The notes under the pieces are model-generated. The model did no database searches and was not told where the DNA came from. It worked only from the letters and a program-made list of their open reading frames with translations. The position numbers and the translations under genes are program-made. Source: Arhodomonas sp051195215 (GTDB lineage: Bacteria > Pseudomonadota > Gammaproteobacteria > Nitrococcales > Nitrococcaceae). Taken from it: 64,000 nucleotides of DNA. Position 1 is the stretch's first letter. Every line of letters starts with the position of its first letter. Location of the stretch: assembly GCF_051195215.1 (NCBI RefSeq), contig NZ_JBNAZM010000002.1:159070-223069 (forward strand). The letters run 5' to 3'. Positions 26,558-35,030 of this stretch are shown here, piece after piece.

Positions 26558-28594
26558 ATGCTCGACGACGACCAAGCCCGCGTAGTGGCCCATGAGGACG
26601 GACCGGCGGTGGTGCTCGCGGGCGCGGGATCGGGCAAGACCCGGTGTACCACCGAACGGGCCGCGCGCCGATTGACCCAGACCGGGTTGAGCGGCGAGGC
26701 CATGGTGCTGTTGACCTTCACCAACAAGGCCGCCGGCGAGATGCGCGAGCGGCTGCGTGAGCGGTTGCCAGACGGGGTCGGGTTGCCGTGGATCGGTACG
26801 TTCCACAGCTTCGGCAATCAGCTCCTGCGCCGCTACGGAACCCGTGTCGGTGTGCCCCGTAATGCCACGCTGATGGACGCTGACGACGCCCGGCGCATGC
26901 TCGATACGCTGCTCGCCGGGCCATTCTCCGACAAGCAGCGCCGCCTGGAAGCGCTACAGGCTGTGGAAGCGATCAATGCGCGGGGGCTGGATGTCACCGA
27001 GGAGGCGGATCTGGACGCGATCGCCGGCACCTGCGAGGAATACGGCTTCGGCCCCGTGGCGACGGCACGCTTTCTGGAGCGCCTGCGTCGGTTCGAGCGG
27101 GAAAAGCGCACGGCGTCGCTGCTCGACTTCTCCGACCTCATCGGCCTCGCGGCGCGGATGCTGCGTAACCATGGCGAACTGCGTGAAAGGGTGAGCGGCG
27201 CTCTGCGGGACCTCACCGTGGACGAGGCGCAGGATACCGACGCCGCGCAGTTCCGGCTTCTGGATCTCCTCGCGCCGCCTTCGCGTACGGTATTGCTCGT
27301 GGGTGACGACGATCAGGCCATCTACGAATGGCGGCACGCGCGCCCGGAGAACATGCGTGACTTCATCGACGGGTGGGGCGCGACTGTCTATCGACTCGAG
27401 CGCAACTACCGCTCCACGCCGGCGATCGTCAGCGGTGGCGCCTCGCTGGTGCGCCACAACGAGGCGCGGCTGGAGAAGAATCCGTATGCGGTACGCGCTG
27501 CACCCGCCAGCGACCGGGTGACACTGTACGAATACGACCATACCGAGCCCATGGCCGATGGTGTGGCCGATGCCATCGCCAATGCCGTGCAGCGTGGCAC
27601 CAGCCCCGGGCAAATCGCGGTCCTCTATCGCAAGAACCGCCTCTCCCGCATCGTGGAAACGGCCTTGCTCAAGCGGGGTGTGCCTTACCGTATCAAGGCC
27701 GGCACCGACCTCCTGGGGTATGCGGATGTACGCATGATGCTGGCGGCCGGGCGCCTCGCGGCGAATCGCCGCGATATCCGGGCGCTGTCACGTCTCGCCG
27801 AGCTGGTGCCGGGGCTCGGCACGCGGGGCGTGAGCCGGCTTGTCGCTGGCGGCGGTGATCCGTTCGCCGAGGCCGGCCGGCTTTCGCCCAAGGCCGCCGC
27901 CGGTGTCGAAAAGCTCGGCGAGGCGGTGGACCGGTTGCACCGGCGCGGTCCCGGTGAGTTGTTCGACTGGTGCCGTCAGACCCCGATGATCAACGACTGG
28001 CTGGTGCAGCGTGCCAGGCGGGGGCTGGGCGGTAATGGCAAGCCAGACGCCGACGCCCTCGAACGCGCCCTGCGCCCGGTCTATGGACGTATGCGAGCGG
28101 TTCAGATCGCGGTCAGGCGCCGGCTCGACAGCATCGACGCCAATGCCGACCTGGAAGCGCGCTGGGGCACGGCGTTGGAGGTGGTCAGCGCGGGCACCGA
28201 CGAGGCGGAGTCCGATGAGCCCAAGGTAACCCTGTGCACGGTGCATGCGGCCAAGGGTCTCGAGTGGCCGGAGGTCCACCTGTTCGGGTTCTCGGAAGGC
28301 CTGATGCCCATGGAGCGCGACGGCGCCGTGGAAAACCTCGCCGAGGAGCGGCGCCTGGGCTATGTGGCCATCACCCGGGCGCAGGACCGGATCGTCCTGC
28401 ATCACGCCGACCGGCTGGATATGGGCCAGGGCGACGGGGCGCAGAAGGCTGCCGTGTCGCGTTTCCTCGCAGAGGTTCAGGCGGGGCAGGCGGTGACGGT
28501 CGTCGACCGCCGCCGCGGTGCCACGGCCACGGAGAATGAAGACGCCGGTGAGGTCCGGGACTGGCTCGCGGAAATGCGCAAGGCGCTGGGGTAG
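26558..28594 (+). CDS. UvrD/Rep-family ATP-dependent DNA helicase
   Basis: A 678-residue superfamily 1 helicase that unwinds DNA 3' to 5'. All motifs are present in order: Walker A AGAGSGKTRCTTERA (about residue 21), LLTFTNKAAGEM (Ia), VDEAQDTDAAQ (II), GDDDQAIYEWRHA (III), LERNYRSTPAI (IV), VTLCTVHAAKGLEWPEVHLF (V) and RRLGYVAITRAQDRI (VI). It is near Rep in length and lacks the nuclease tail of RecB or AddA. Whether it is Rep itself or a UvrD-like paralogue cannot be decided. It is divergent from the methyltransferase gene. Confidence 0.92.
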   Translation: MLDDDQARVVAHEDGPAVVLAGAGSGKTRCTTERAARRLTQTGLSGEAMVLLTFTNKAAGEMRERLRERLPDGVGLPWIGTFHSFGNQLLRRYGTRVGVPRNATLMDADDARRMLDTLLAGPFSDKQRRLEALQAVEAINARGLDVTEEADLDAIAGTCEEYGFGPVATARFLERLRRFEREKRTASLLDFSDLIGLAARMLRNHGELRERVSGALRDLTVDEAQDTDAAQFRLLDLLAPPSRTVLLVGDDDQAIYEWRHARPENMRDFIDGWGATVYRLERNYRSTPAIVSGGASLVRHNEARLEKNPYAVRAAPASDRVTLYEYDHTEPMADGVADAIANAVQRGTSPGQIAVLYRKNRLSRIVETALLKRGVPYRIKAGTDLLGYADVRMMLAAGRLAANRRDIRALSRLAELVPGLGTRGVSRLVAGGGDPFAEAGRLSPKAAAGVEKLGEAVDRLHRRGPGELFDWCRQTPMINDWLVQRARRGLGGNGKPDADALERALRPVYGRMRAVQIAVRRRLDSIDANADLEARWGTALEVVSAGTDEAESDEPKVTLCTVHAAKGLEWPEVHLFGFSEGLMPMERDGAVENLAEERRLGYVAITRAQDRIVLHHADRLDMGQGDGAQKAAVSRFLAEVQAGQAVTVVDRRRGATATENEDAGEVRDWLAEMRKALG

Positions 28595-28894
28595 GCGGGT
28601 GCGCGCGCTGGGCGTGCACCCGAGCCGGTAAGCCGCGTTGCCACGTCCGTTGCGGTGGCCGAGCGAAACGATTCAAGTTTCAAGCGGAAAGTGTGGCGCG
28701 GCGGCGGCCGTACTGCAGTGGCTGCTTCCTGCAAGGTTAGTATGTGGACCGCGCAGGTGCTCCATCCACCCTCAAGACTGCAAGACTGTCGACTTGAGAG
28801 GTGCCGCTGCTCACTCGATCGTGTGGGCGGATGGAGCGAAGCCCAATCGGCCATCGACGCCGGATTGCGTTGCGCGTCTTGCGTTTCACATCGC
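28595..28894. other. Intergenic region, no gene seen
   Basis: Three hundred bases between the convergent helicase and lipoprotein genes. The only structure noticed is a weak inverted repeat CTCAAG (28771-28776) / CTTGAG (28793-28798). Open frames here have no ribosome site and no recognisable product. Confidence 0.5.
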
Positions 28895-29305
28895 CTACGG
28901 CCGGCGCACCAGGACTTCTACGTTCGTGGGGTTGCCCTGGGTCAGTACCGGGTAGTCTTCCGTATTGAGCATCAACAGCGTGTCGTTGTACTGGATGCGC
29001 GCCTGGATCGTGTAGCGGCGGTCGCCGTCGATGGACTGTGGATCATAGGGCAGGCGGAACGAGTAGGGCGGAGCCGTGTCGCCGATATCGATGGTCTGCG
29101 TGGCGAGCACCTCGGCGGGGGCATCGGCACCAGGCGCGTCAAGCAAGTGAACGGCGAGCACCGCCTCCGGCGGCAGCATGATGCGCTCACGGTAGAGGAC
29201 TTCACCGGTGACCGCGGGGCCGCTGTCGGCGGCGTCCCGGGGTGGCGTTGCGCACGCGCCGACGATCAGGACCAGCGACAGGCTGACCAGAAGTGTACGC
29301 ATCAT
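28895..29305 (-). CDS. YbaY-like outer-membrane lipoprotein
   Basis: A 136-residue lipoprotein. The signal MRTLLVSLSLVLIVGACATP contains a clear lipobox (VGAC). The rest is a YbaY-type beta domain: VTGEVLYRERIMLPPEAVLA, VHLLDAP, ATQTIDIGDTAPPYSFRLPY and YTIQARIQYNDTLLMLNTED. Such proteins anchor to the outer membrane with unknown roles and are related to secretion pilotins. AGGAG stands eight bases before ATG 29305; a second ATG follows at once (29302). It is divergent from the leucine leader. Confidence 0.87.
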   Translation of the reverse strand: MMRTLLVSLSLVLIVGACATPPRDAADSGPAVTGEVLYRERIMLPPEAVLAVHLLDAPGADAPAEVLATQTIDIGDTAPPYSFRLPYDPQSIDGDRRYTIQARIQYNDTLLMLNTEDYPVLTQGNPTNVEVLVRRP

Positions 29306-29457
29306 CTCGGCTTCTCCTTTGCTCGTGTCCGCTGCCGACCGAAGCCGGCGGCATGATATGGCGCGTCCTTCGAGGCGATGACGTCGTCCCCCGTACCGCA
29401 GACGGTAGCACGCCTTCCGGGGTTGACTTTCGTGGCTGGAGCCCGTTAACTGATTGC

Positions 29458-29547
29458 ATGGATATCGCACGGCCCCAGCACAAGTTGCTCTCCCTCCTGC
29501 CGCTCCTGCTGGCACCGGGGCTGCTGCTGCGCCTTGCGCGCAGCTAA
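29458..29547 (+). CDS. leuL: leu operon leader peptide (attenuator)
   Basis: A 29-residue frame upstream of leuA, too short for normal gene finding. Residues 10-26 hold 11 leucines in a run broken only by Ser, Pro, Ala, Gly and Arg (KLLSLLPLLLAPGLLLRLAR). Such Leu-rich peptides are the sensor of transcription attenuation for leucine genes in gammaproteobacteria: ribosome stalling at Leu codons when Leu-tRNA is scarce lets leuA be expressed. TTGACT at 29423-29428 may be its promoter -35, but the -10 is poor. After the stop there is a short CGCCC/GGGCG hairpin at about 29582-29595, yet I see no strong T-tailed terminator, so the exact mechanism is open. Confidence 0.8.
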   Translation: MDIARPQHKLLSLLPLLLAPGLLLRLARS

Positions 29548-29626
29548 TCCAACCTCACTCCCAATCCGGTTTTCCATCACCCGCCCGACAGGGCGAAAGG
29601 CGCATTCGAGCGAGGAGCGAGCGTTC

Positions 29627-29758
29627 ATGCCGCGCAATACGCATCACGACAGCAGCCGTCGACTGATCAGCGGCCACCGGGCCATGGGTGGGTGGCAGCC
29701 TGGTGGCCGGATTACCGCCATGTATCCAGGAATACGACGAAAATGCGTGGAGACCTGA
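29627..29758 (+). CDS. Possible small ORF between leuL and leuA
   Basis: A 43-residue frame starting at ATG 29627 with GAGGAG nine bases upstream and stopping four bases before the leuA ATG. The product is basic (PRNTHHDSSRRLISGHRAMG, YPGIRRKCVET) and is not recognised. The good ribosome site and the tight join to leuA raise the option that it is translated and couples to leuA, but composition gives no proof; it could equally be an untranslated leader. Confidence 0.3.
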   Translation: MPRNTHHDSSRRLISGHRAMGGWQPGGRITAMYPGIRRKCVET

Positions 29759-29761
29759 ACG

Positions 29762-31471
29762 ATGTTGTCTGATCCGTCGACGAAGTACCGCCGCTACGTT
29801 CCGGTACGGTTGCGTGACCGCACCTGGCCGGACGCCGTGATCGAAAAGCCCCCGGTGTGGATGAGCACCGACCTGCGTGACGGCAATCAGGCGCTGTTCG
29901 AGCCCATGGGGGTGGAGACCAAGCTCGAGATGTTCGAGATGCTGGTCTCGGTCGGCATCAAGGAGATCGAGGTGGGCTTTCCCTCCGCCTCGGAGACCGA
30001 CTACACCTTCGTTCGCCGCCTCATCGAAGAAGATCGTATTCCCGATGACGTGCGCGTCGAGGTGCTCACCCAGGCGCGGGATCATCTCATCGAGAAGACG
30101 ATGGAATCGTTGCGCGGTGCCAAGCGCGCCATCGTCCACCTCTACAACGCGACATCGCCGGTGTTCCGTGAGGTGGTCTTCCGTCTGGATCGCGACGGAT
30201 CCCGCGAAGTCGCGATCAACGGCGCGCAGCTCATCAAGCGCCTTGCCGCGGAGCAACCGGAGACGGAGTGGACGTTCCAGTACAGCCCGGAGACGTTCTC
30301 GGGCACCGAGCCGGATTTCGCCCGTGAGATCGTGGACGCGGTGACCGGGGTTTGGGAGGCCTCGCCGCAGAACCCGGTCATCATCAATCTGCCTGCCACG
30401 GTGGAGATGTCGACACCGAACGTCTTCGCCGACCAGATCGAGTGGATGCACCGCAACCTCGCCCGGCGCGATGGCATCGTGTTGAGCGTCCACCCGCACA
30501 ATGATCGCGGTACGGCGGTGGCCGCCGCGGAGCTCGCCGTGATGGCCGGTGCCGACCGCGTCGAAGGATGCCTGTTCGGCAACGGCGAGCGCACCGGCAA
30601 CGTGGATCTGGTCACCCTCGCACTCAATCTCTACACCCAGGGCGTTCACCCGGGGCTCGATTTCTCGCGGATCAATGACGTCGCCCGGACGGTGGAGCAG
30701 TGCACCCAGCTTCCGATTCACCCGCGCCATCCGTATGTGGGGGATCTCGTATTCACGGCCTTCTCCGGCTCCCACCAGGACGCCATCAAGAAGGGATTCG
30801 TCGCTCAAAAGGCGGACGAGCCGTGGCGGGTGCCTTACCTTCCCATCGATCCCGAGGATCTCGGCCGGACCTACGAGTCCGTGATCCGGGTGAACAGCCA
30901 GTCCGGCAAGGGCGGCGTGGCCTACCTGCTCGAACGCGACTACGACCTGTCCATGCCACGGCGCATGCAGGTGGAGTTCAGCAACGTCATCCAGCGTGTG
31001 GCGGATACCACCGGCAGCGAGGTACACGCCGAGCAGATGTGGGAGATTTTCCGCCGGGAGTACCTGGAGCTGGACGCGCCCATCGATTACCTCGGACAGA
31101 GCCTGTTCGACGCGGACGGCCGCCAGGGCATCCGCTTGCGCGTGCGCGAGAATGGGCGGGAGGAAACCCTCACCGGCGTCGGCAACGGCCCCATTGACGC
31201 GCTTCTCGATGCCCTCGACGTGGATGTGCGCGTGCAGCACTACGAGGAACACTCCATGGGCCGTGGCTCCGATGCCCAGGCGGTGTGCTTCATGGAGCTC
31301 TCCTGCGACGGCGTCGCCGGCGATGTCTTTGGCGTGGGCATGGACGGCAACATCGTCAGCGCATCCATCAAGGCCGTGGTCAGCGGCGTCAACCGCATCT
31401 GGGACCGTCTCCCGGAGGATCGGCGGAAGCATTTCTTCCGCGCTCAGAAAGGCGGTCAGCAGTACGCCTGA
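29762..31471 (+). CDS. leuA: 2-isopropylmalate synthase, long (LeuA type 2) form
   Basis: This 569-residue enzyme condenses acetyl-CoA with 2-oxoisovalerate, the first committed step of leucine synthesis. The catalytic barrel carries STDLRDGNQALFEPMG and the metal motif VHPHNDRGTAVAAAE with GCLFGNGERTGNVDL; the C-terminal part (GIRLRVRENGREETLTGVGN, DALDVDVRVQHYEEHS) is the LeuA dimer domain that binds leucine for feedback inhibition. GGAGA lies before the ATG. The leader peptide leuL upstream adds a second level of leucine control. No other leu genes follow. Confidence 0.96.
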   Translation: MLSDPSTKYRRYVPVRLRDRTWPDAVIEKPPVWMSTDLRDGNQALFEPMGVETKLEMFEMLVSVGIKEIEVGFPSASETDYTFVRRLIEEDRIPDDVRVEVLTQARDHLIEKTMESLRGAKRAIVHLYNATSPVFREVVFRLDRDGSREVAINGAQLIKRLAAEQPETEWTFQYSPETFSGTEPDFAREIVDAVTGVWEASPQNPVIINLPATVEMSTPNVFADQIEWMHRNLARRDGIVLSVHPHNDRGTAVAAAELAVMAGADRVEGCLFGNGERTGNVDLVTLALNLYTQGVHPGLDFSRINDVARTVEQCTQLPIHPRHPYVGDLVFTAFSGSHQDAIKKGFVAQKADEPWRVPYLPIDPEDLGRTYESVIRVNSQSGKGGVAYLLERDYDLSMPRRMQVEFSNVIQRVADTTGSEVHAEQMWEIFRREYLELDAPIDYLGQSLFDADGRQGIRLRVRENGREETLTGVGNGPIDALLDALDVDVRVQHYEEHSMGRGSDAQAVCFMELSCDGVAGDVFGVGMDGNIVSASIKAVVSGVNRIWDRLPEDRRKHFFRAQKGGQQYA

Positions 31472-31482
31472 CGGTTCCGTCG

Positions 31483-31509
31483 GCGGAGGGGCCGGACCGG
31501 CTCCTCCGC
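31483..31509 (+). terminator. Hairpin after leuA
   Basis: A 12-base stem (31483-31494 with 31498-31509, one G-T pair) sits 11 bases past the leuA stop. It lacks a T run, so it may stabilise the message end rather than terminate. Confidence 0.4.
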
Positions 31510-31596
31510 GCGGTGACGCTGGCCAGCGGTCGTTAAGCGCCGGTTCACGACACGGGTGAGACAGTAGGGGACGCATCAAACGAGGGAGGTCCGGCC

Positions 31597-32061
31597 ATGT
31601 GGACTCTCACGCTGCCCCTATCTGTGCTTCTGCTAACCGGCATGGTGGCATTGCCGGGCGACAGCCTGGCCGCGGATGCGATCGTCGCCGGGGTTCACGG
31701 CGATGATCGTCGCTCGGATGCGCGTCCCCTGGCCGTCGACCACCGCGGTGCCTTTTCCCACAAGTTCCGTCATGATCGCTTCCGCCACGACAAGCGTCTA
31801 CGAGGTGGCTTTCGCCATCATGAGTTTCGCCACGGCGGTTTCCGTTTCGGCAAGTTCCGGCACGGACATTTTCATCGCCACAAGTTCTCCCACGGTGGCT
31901 TTCGCCACCACGAGTTCCGCCACGGCCGGTTTCCGCACCACAAGTTCCGTCAAGGGCGCCACGGACTCCGCGGGTTCCATGGTCATGGGTTCCGGCATCA
32001 CGAATTCCGGAAATTCCGCCACCGCGGCGGTGCACGCGTGATATTGCGCGACGGCGATTGA
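31597..32061 (+). CDS. Secreted His/Phe/Arg pentapeptide-repeat protein, unknown
   Basis: A 154-residue protein with a signal peptide (LPLSVLLLTGMVALPGDSLA) followed by 13 back-to-back pentads at about residues 56-120. Nearly every pentad has Phe at position 2 and Arg/His around it (KFRHD, RFRHD, GFRHH, EFRHG, KFSHG); the decad GFRHHEFRHG occurs twice (71-80, 101-110) and again in part at 131-138. I do not recognise the family. The histidine density suggests periplasmic metal or haem binding, but that is inference. GGGAGG is seven bases before the ATG. It stands alone between leuA and the convergent ugp operon, with its own start signals. Repeats are also visible at DNA level, so the length may vary between strains. 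Confidence 0.72.
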   Translation: MWTLTLPLSVLLLTGMVALPGDSLAADAIVAGVHGDDRRSDARPLAVDHRGAFSHKFRHDRFRHDKRLRGGFRHHEFRHGGFRFGKFRHGHFHRHKFSHGGFRHHEFRHGRFPHHKFRQGRHGLRGFHGHGFRHHEFRKFRHRGGARVILRDGD

Positions 32062-32138
32062 GCGCGCCCCGCGGGCACAGGGCCGCCGTGTGGGCGGGCC
32101 CGATCGTGCCGGCATATTGCCGGCAGAAGGCGAGGCAG

Positions 32139-33197
32139 TCAGGTGAGCCGACGACCGTCGCCTGCGGCAAAGAGGTGCACGTCGCTCGGTGCGATAGCCA
32201 GCGGCAGACGGTCGCCGGTGTTCACGGGGTGGCCGCCGTCGAGTCGCGCCACCACAATCCCGCTGTCCTCGCTGACGCGACCGTAGACGAGGGTATCCGC
32301 GCCCAGCGGTTCCACGAGCTCCACGTTCAGGCTCAGATTCGCCTCGCCTTGGGTCGTCGGGCGCAGGTGCTCCGGACGCAGGCCGGCGACGGCATCGCCG
32401 TTCGCTCCCGGCAGGTCCAGGCTGCCGCCACCGGGCAGCACCATGCGGCCATCGTACGCCGAGACAGCCACGAAGTTCATCGCCGGTGAGCCGATGAAGC
32501 CGGCGACGAACTGCGTTGCCGGCTGTTCGTAGACCGCGGCGGCAGTGTCCACTTGCTCGGGAGTGCCGTTGTTCATCACCACCAGACGGTCCGCCAGAGT
32601 CATCGCTTCGACTTGGTCGTGGGTGACGTAAACCGCCGTCGTGCCGAAGCGTTGCTGCAGCCGCTTGATTTCCAGGCGCATCTGCACGCGCAGCTTGGCG
32701 TCCAGGTTGGACAATGGCTCGTCGAACAGGAAGACGCTGGGCTCGCGTACCAGTGCCCGCCCCATGGCGACACGCTGGCGTTGTCCGCCGGATAGCTCGC
32801 GCGGGCGGCGCTCGAGCAGCGCCTCGATGCCCAGCAGGGCCGCCGTCTCGTGCACGCGCTTGCGGATGTGTGCCTTCGCGATCCCGCGGTTACGCAGGCC
32901 GTACGCCATGTTCTCGAACACGCGCATGTGCGGGTAGAGCGCGTAATTCTGAAAGACCATCGCCATATTCCGCTCAGCGGGCTCACGGTGGGTGATGTCC
33001 GTGCCGTTCAGACGGATGGTGCCGGCGCTGGCGCGCTCCAGCCCGGCGATCAGGCGCAGAAGCGTGGACTTGCCGCAGCCCGACGGGCCGACCACGACCA
33101 CGAACTCGCCTTCGTCGATAGCGAGATCCAGGCCGTGGAGCGCGGTATGGCCGTTGCCGTACGTCTTGGCGAGGCCTTCGATGGTTAGCGACGCCAT
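32139..33197 (-). CDS. ugpC: sn-glycerol-3-phosphate ABC transporter ATPase
   Basis: A 352-residue MalK/UgpC-type ATPase powering uptake. Walker A VVGPSGCGKSTLLRL, the signature LSGGQRQRVAMGRAL, Walker B VFLFDEPLSNLD and switch His in VYVTHDQVEAM are intact, and a C-terminal TOBE-like regulatory domain (GLRPEHLR, VELVEPLGADTLVYG) follows. Close fit of its three neighbours to UgpB, UgpA and UgpE supports glycerol-3-phosphate rather than maltose. It is the last gene of the operon, two bases after ugpE. Confidence 0.9.
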   Translation of the reverse strand: MASLTIEGLAKTYGNGHTALHGLDLAIDEGEFVVVVGPSGCGKSTLLRLIAGLERASAGTIRLNGTDITHREPAERNMAMVFQNYALYPHMRVFENMAYGLRNRGIAKAHIRKRVHETAALLGIEALLERRPRELSGGQRQRVAMGRALVREPSVFLFDEPLSNLDAKLRVQMRLEIKRLQQRFGTTAVYVTHDQVEAMTLADRLVVMNNGTPEQVDTAAAVYEQPATQFVAGFIGSPAMNFVAVSAYDGRMVLPGGGSLDLPGANGDAVAGLRPEHLRPTTQGEANLSLNVELVEPLGADTLVYGRVSEDSGIVVARLDGGHPVNTGDRLPLAIAPSDVHLFAAGDGRRLT

Positions 33198-33199
33198 GG

Positions 33200-34051
33200 T
33201 TATTTCTCCGAGTCGATCAGGCCTTTGACGAAGAACCGCTGCATGAGCGCGATCACCACTACGGGGGGAATCATCGAGAGCAGCGCCGTCGCCATGACCA
33301 CCGGCCAGTTGGGCTCTTCGTCGCTTACCGTGACCATGCGGTTGATGCCCATCACGATGGTGTAGAGATCCTCCTCGGTGGTCACGATCAGTGGCCAGAG
33401 GTACTGGTTCCAGCCGTAGATGAACAGAATCACGAACAGCGCGGCGATGTTCGTGCGCGACAACGGCAGCAGGATGTCGCGAAAGAACCGCCAGGGTCCG
33501 GCGCCGTCCATCCGGGCCGCCTCCAGGTACTCCTCGGGGACCGTGAGAAAGAACTGCCGAAACAGAAAGGTCGCCGTGGCCGAGGCGATCAGCGGAACGG
33601 TCAGGCCGGCGTAGCTGTCGAGCATGCCAAGCGCGCTGATCACCTCGAAGGTGGGCAGGATGCGTACCTCCACGGGCAGCATCAGGGTGACGAAGATCAG
33701 CCAGAACACGACCATCTTGAACCGGAAGCGGAAGTAGACGATCGCGTAGGCCGACAGCAGCGAAATCGCGATCTTGCCCACGGTGATCCCGAGTGCCATC
33801 ACCAGGCTGTTGAGCAGCATGGTGGCTACTGGCACGCCGCCAGCGCGCTCCATTCCCTGAGTGAGCGCCAGGCGCAGGTTCTCCAGCCCGTGCCCGCCGG
33901 GCAGGAAGGGCGTTGGCGGGCTGACCAGGGCGCCGGGTGGTTGCGTGGCGGCCACGAACGTCATCCAGACCGGCATAGCGACGATCGCCAGGCCGACGAG
34001 CAGGAGCGCGTGGGCGGCGGCGGTCAGCCCGGGGCGGTGTTCCACCATCAT
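33200..34051 (-). CDS. ugpE: sn-glycerol-3-phosphate ABC permease UgpE
   Basis: A 283-residue inner-membrane permease of the carbohydrate-type ABC family with six helices and the EAA loop EEYLEAARMDGAGPWRFFRD that docks the ATPase. The start HALLLVGLAIVAMPVWMTFV and AGGVPVATMLLNSLVMALGI match UgpE. Its ATG overlaps the ugpA stop by four bases. It forms the channel with UgpA. Confidence 0.92.
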   Translation of the reverse strand: MMVEHRPGLTAAAHALLLVGLAIVAMPVWMTFVAATQPPGALVSPPTPFLPGGHGLENLRLALTQGMERAGGVPVATMLLNSLVMALGITVGKIAISLLSAYAIVYFRFRFKMVVFWLIFVTLMLPVEVRILPTFEVISALGMLDSYAGLTVPLIASATATFLFRQFFLTVPEEYLEAARMDGAGPWRFFRDILLPLSRTNIAALFVILFIYGWNQYLWPLIVTTEEDLYTIVMGINRMVTVSDEEPNWPVVMATALLSMIPPVVVIALMQRFFVKGLIDSEK

Positions 34052-34935
34052 GCGTATGCCACCCGTCGTTCGACGAAACGGAACTGCAGCACGGTGAGCG
34101 TGATCACGATAGCCATGAGTACTACCGACTGTGCCGCGGAACTGCCGAGGTCCAGGCCGACGAAGCCGTCCTGGTAGACACGGTAGACCAGGATGTTGGT
34201 GCTCCCTGCCGGCCCGCCGGCGGTCGTCGCATGCACGATACCGAACGTCTCGAAGAACGCGTAGACGAGGTTCATGACGAGCAGAAAGAACGCGGTGGGG
34301 CCGAGTAGCGGTAACACGACGGTGGCCAGCCGCCTACCCGGCCCGGCCCCGTCGATGGCGGCCGCTTCCACCAGAGAGCGCGGGATTGCCTGGAGCCCCG
34401 CGAGGAAGAACACGAAATTGTAGCTCACCTGTTTCCAGGCCGCGGCGACGATGATGAGTACCATCGCCTGGCCGCCGTTGACGTAGTGATTCCAGTCGAC
34501 GCCGAGCAGGCCCAGCCCGTGGGCGATGAGCCCAATGGTGGGGTTGAACAGAAACCACCACAGCACCCCCGCGATGGCCGGGGCGATGGCGTAGGGCCAG
34601 ATGAGCAGGCTGCGGTAGAGCGAGGCGCCATGCAGCACCCGGTTCGCGGCGATGGCGAGCGCGAGCGCCACGGCCATGGCGATGCCGGCCACGGCTGCCG
34701 CGAACCCCAGGGTACGCCAGAGTGTTGCCAGGTAGTCGCTGCTGCCGAACAGCGCGGCGAAGTTCTCCAGTCCGACGAAACGACTGCCCAGCCCGAATGG
34801 ATCCTCCAGCCGTAACGACTGGTAGAGCGCCTGGGCGGCCGGCCAGAGGAAGAAGACCACGGTGATGGCGAGCTGCGGCAATACCAACGCGGCCACCGTC
34901 ACGCGGTGGCGGGCGAATTGCGCGCGTTTTTCCAT
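34048..34935 (-). CDS. ugpA: sn-glycerol-3-phosphate ABC permease UgpA
   Basis: A 295-residue permease. VLPQLAITVVFFLWPAAQAL, LEDPFGLGSRFVGLENFAAL and the coupling loop LVEAAAIDGAGPGRRLATVV closely follow UgpA. Six membrane helices are predicted. The stop overlaps ugpE. A 95-base gap containing a strong hairpin separates it from ugpB upstream, which may lower permease expression relative to the binding protein. Confidence 0.93.
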   Translation of the reverse strand: MEKRAQFARHRVTVAALVLPQLAITVVFFLWPAAQALYQSLRLEDPFGLGSRFVGLENFAALFGSSDYLATLWRTLGFAAAVAGIAMAVALALAIAANRVLHGASLYRSLLIWPYAIAPAIAGVLWWFLFNPTIGLIAHGLGLLGVDWNHYVNGGQAMVLIIVAAAWKQVSYNFVFFLAGLQAIPRSLVEAAAIDGAGPGRRLATVVLPLLGPTAFFLLVMNLVYAFFETFGIVHATTAGGPAGSTNILVYRVYQDGFVGLDLGSSAAQSVVLMAIVITLTVLQFRFVERRVAYA

Positions 34936-34984
34936 GCGGATGCCTGTCTGGGTCGGCGATGGGTCGGATGGTCGCGATGACCCG

Positions 34985-35017
34985 GCCGGGCGCGGTCACG
35001 AGGCGACGGCGCCCGGC
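34985..35017. other. Intercistronic hairpin between ugpB and ugpA
   Basis: Nine-base perfect GC arms (34985-34993 and 35009-35017) with a 15-base loop and no T run. In the ugpB-ugpA gap it could stabilise the upstream binding-protein message or attenuate downstream reading. Confidence 0.45.
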
Positions 35018-35030
35018 TCCAATGGGCCGC

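Noticed and set aside
29555..31579. 674-codon frame antisense to leuA
   Set aside because: Shadow of leuA; His- and Val-rich without domains.
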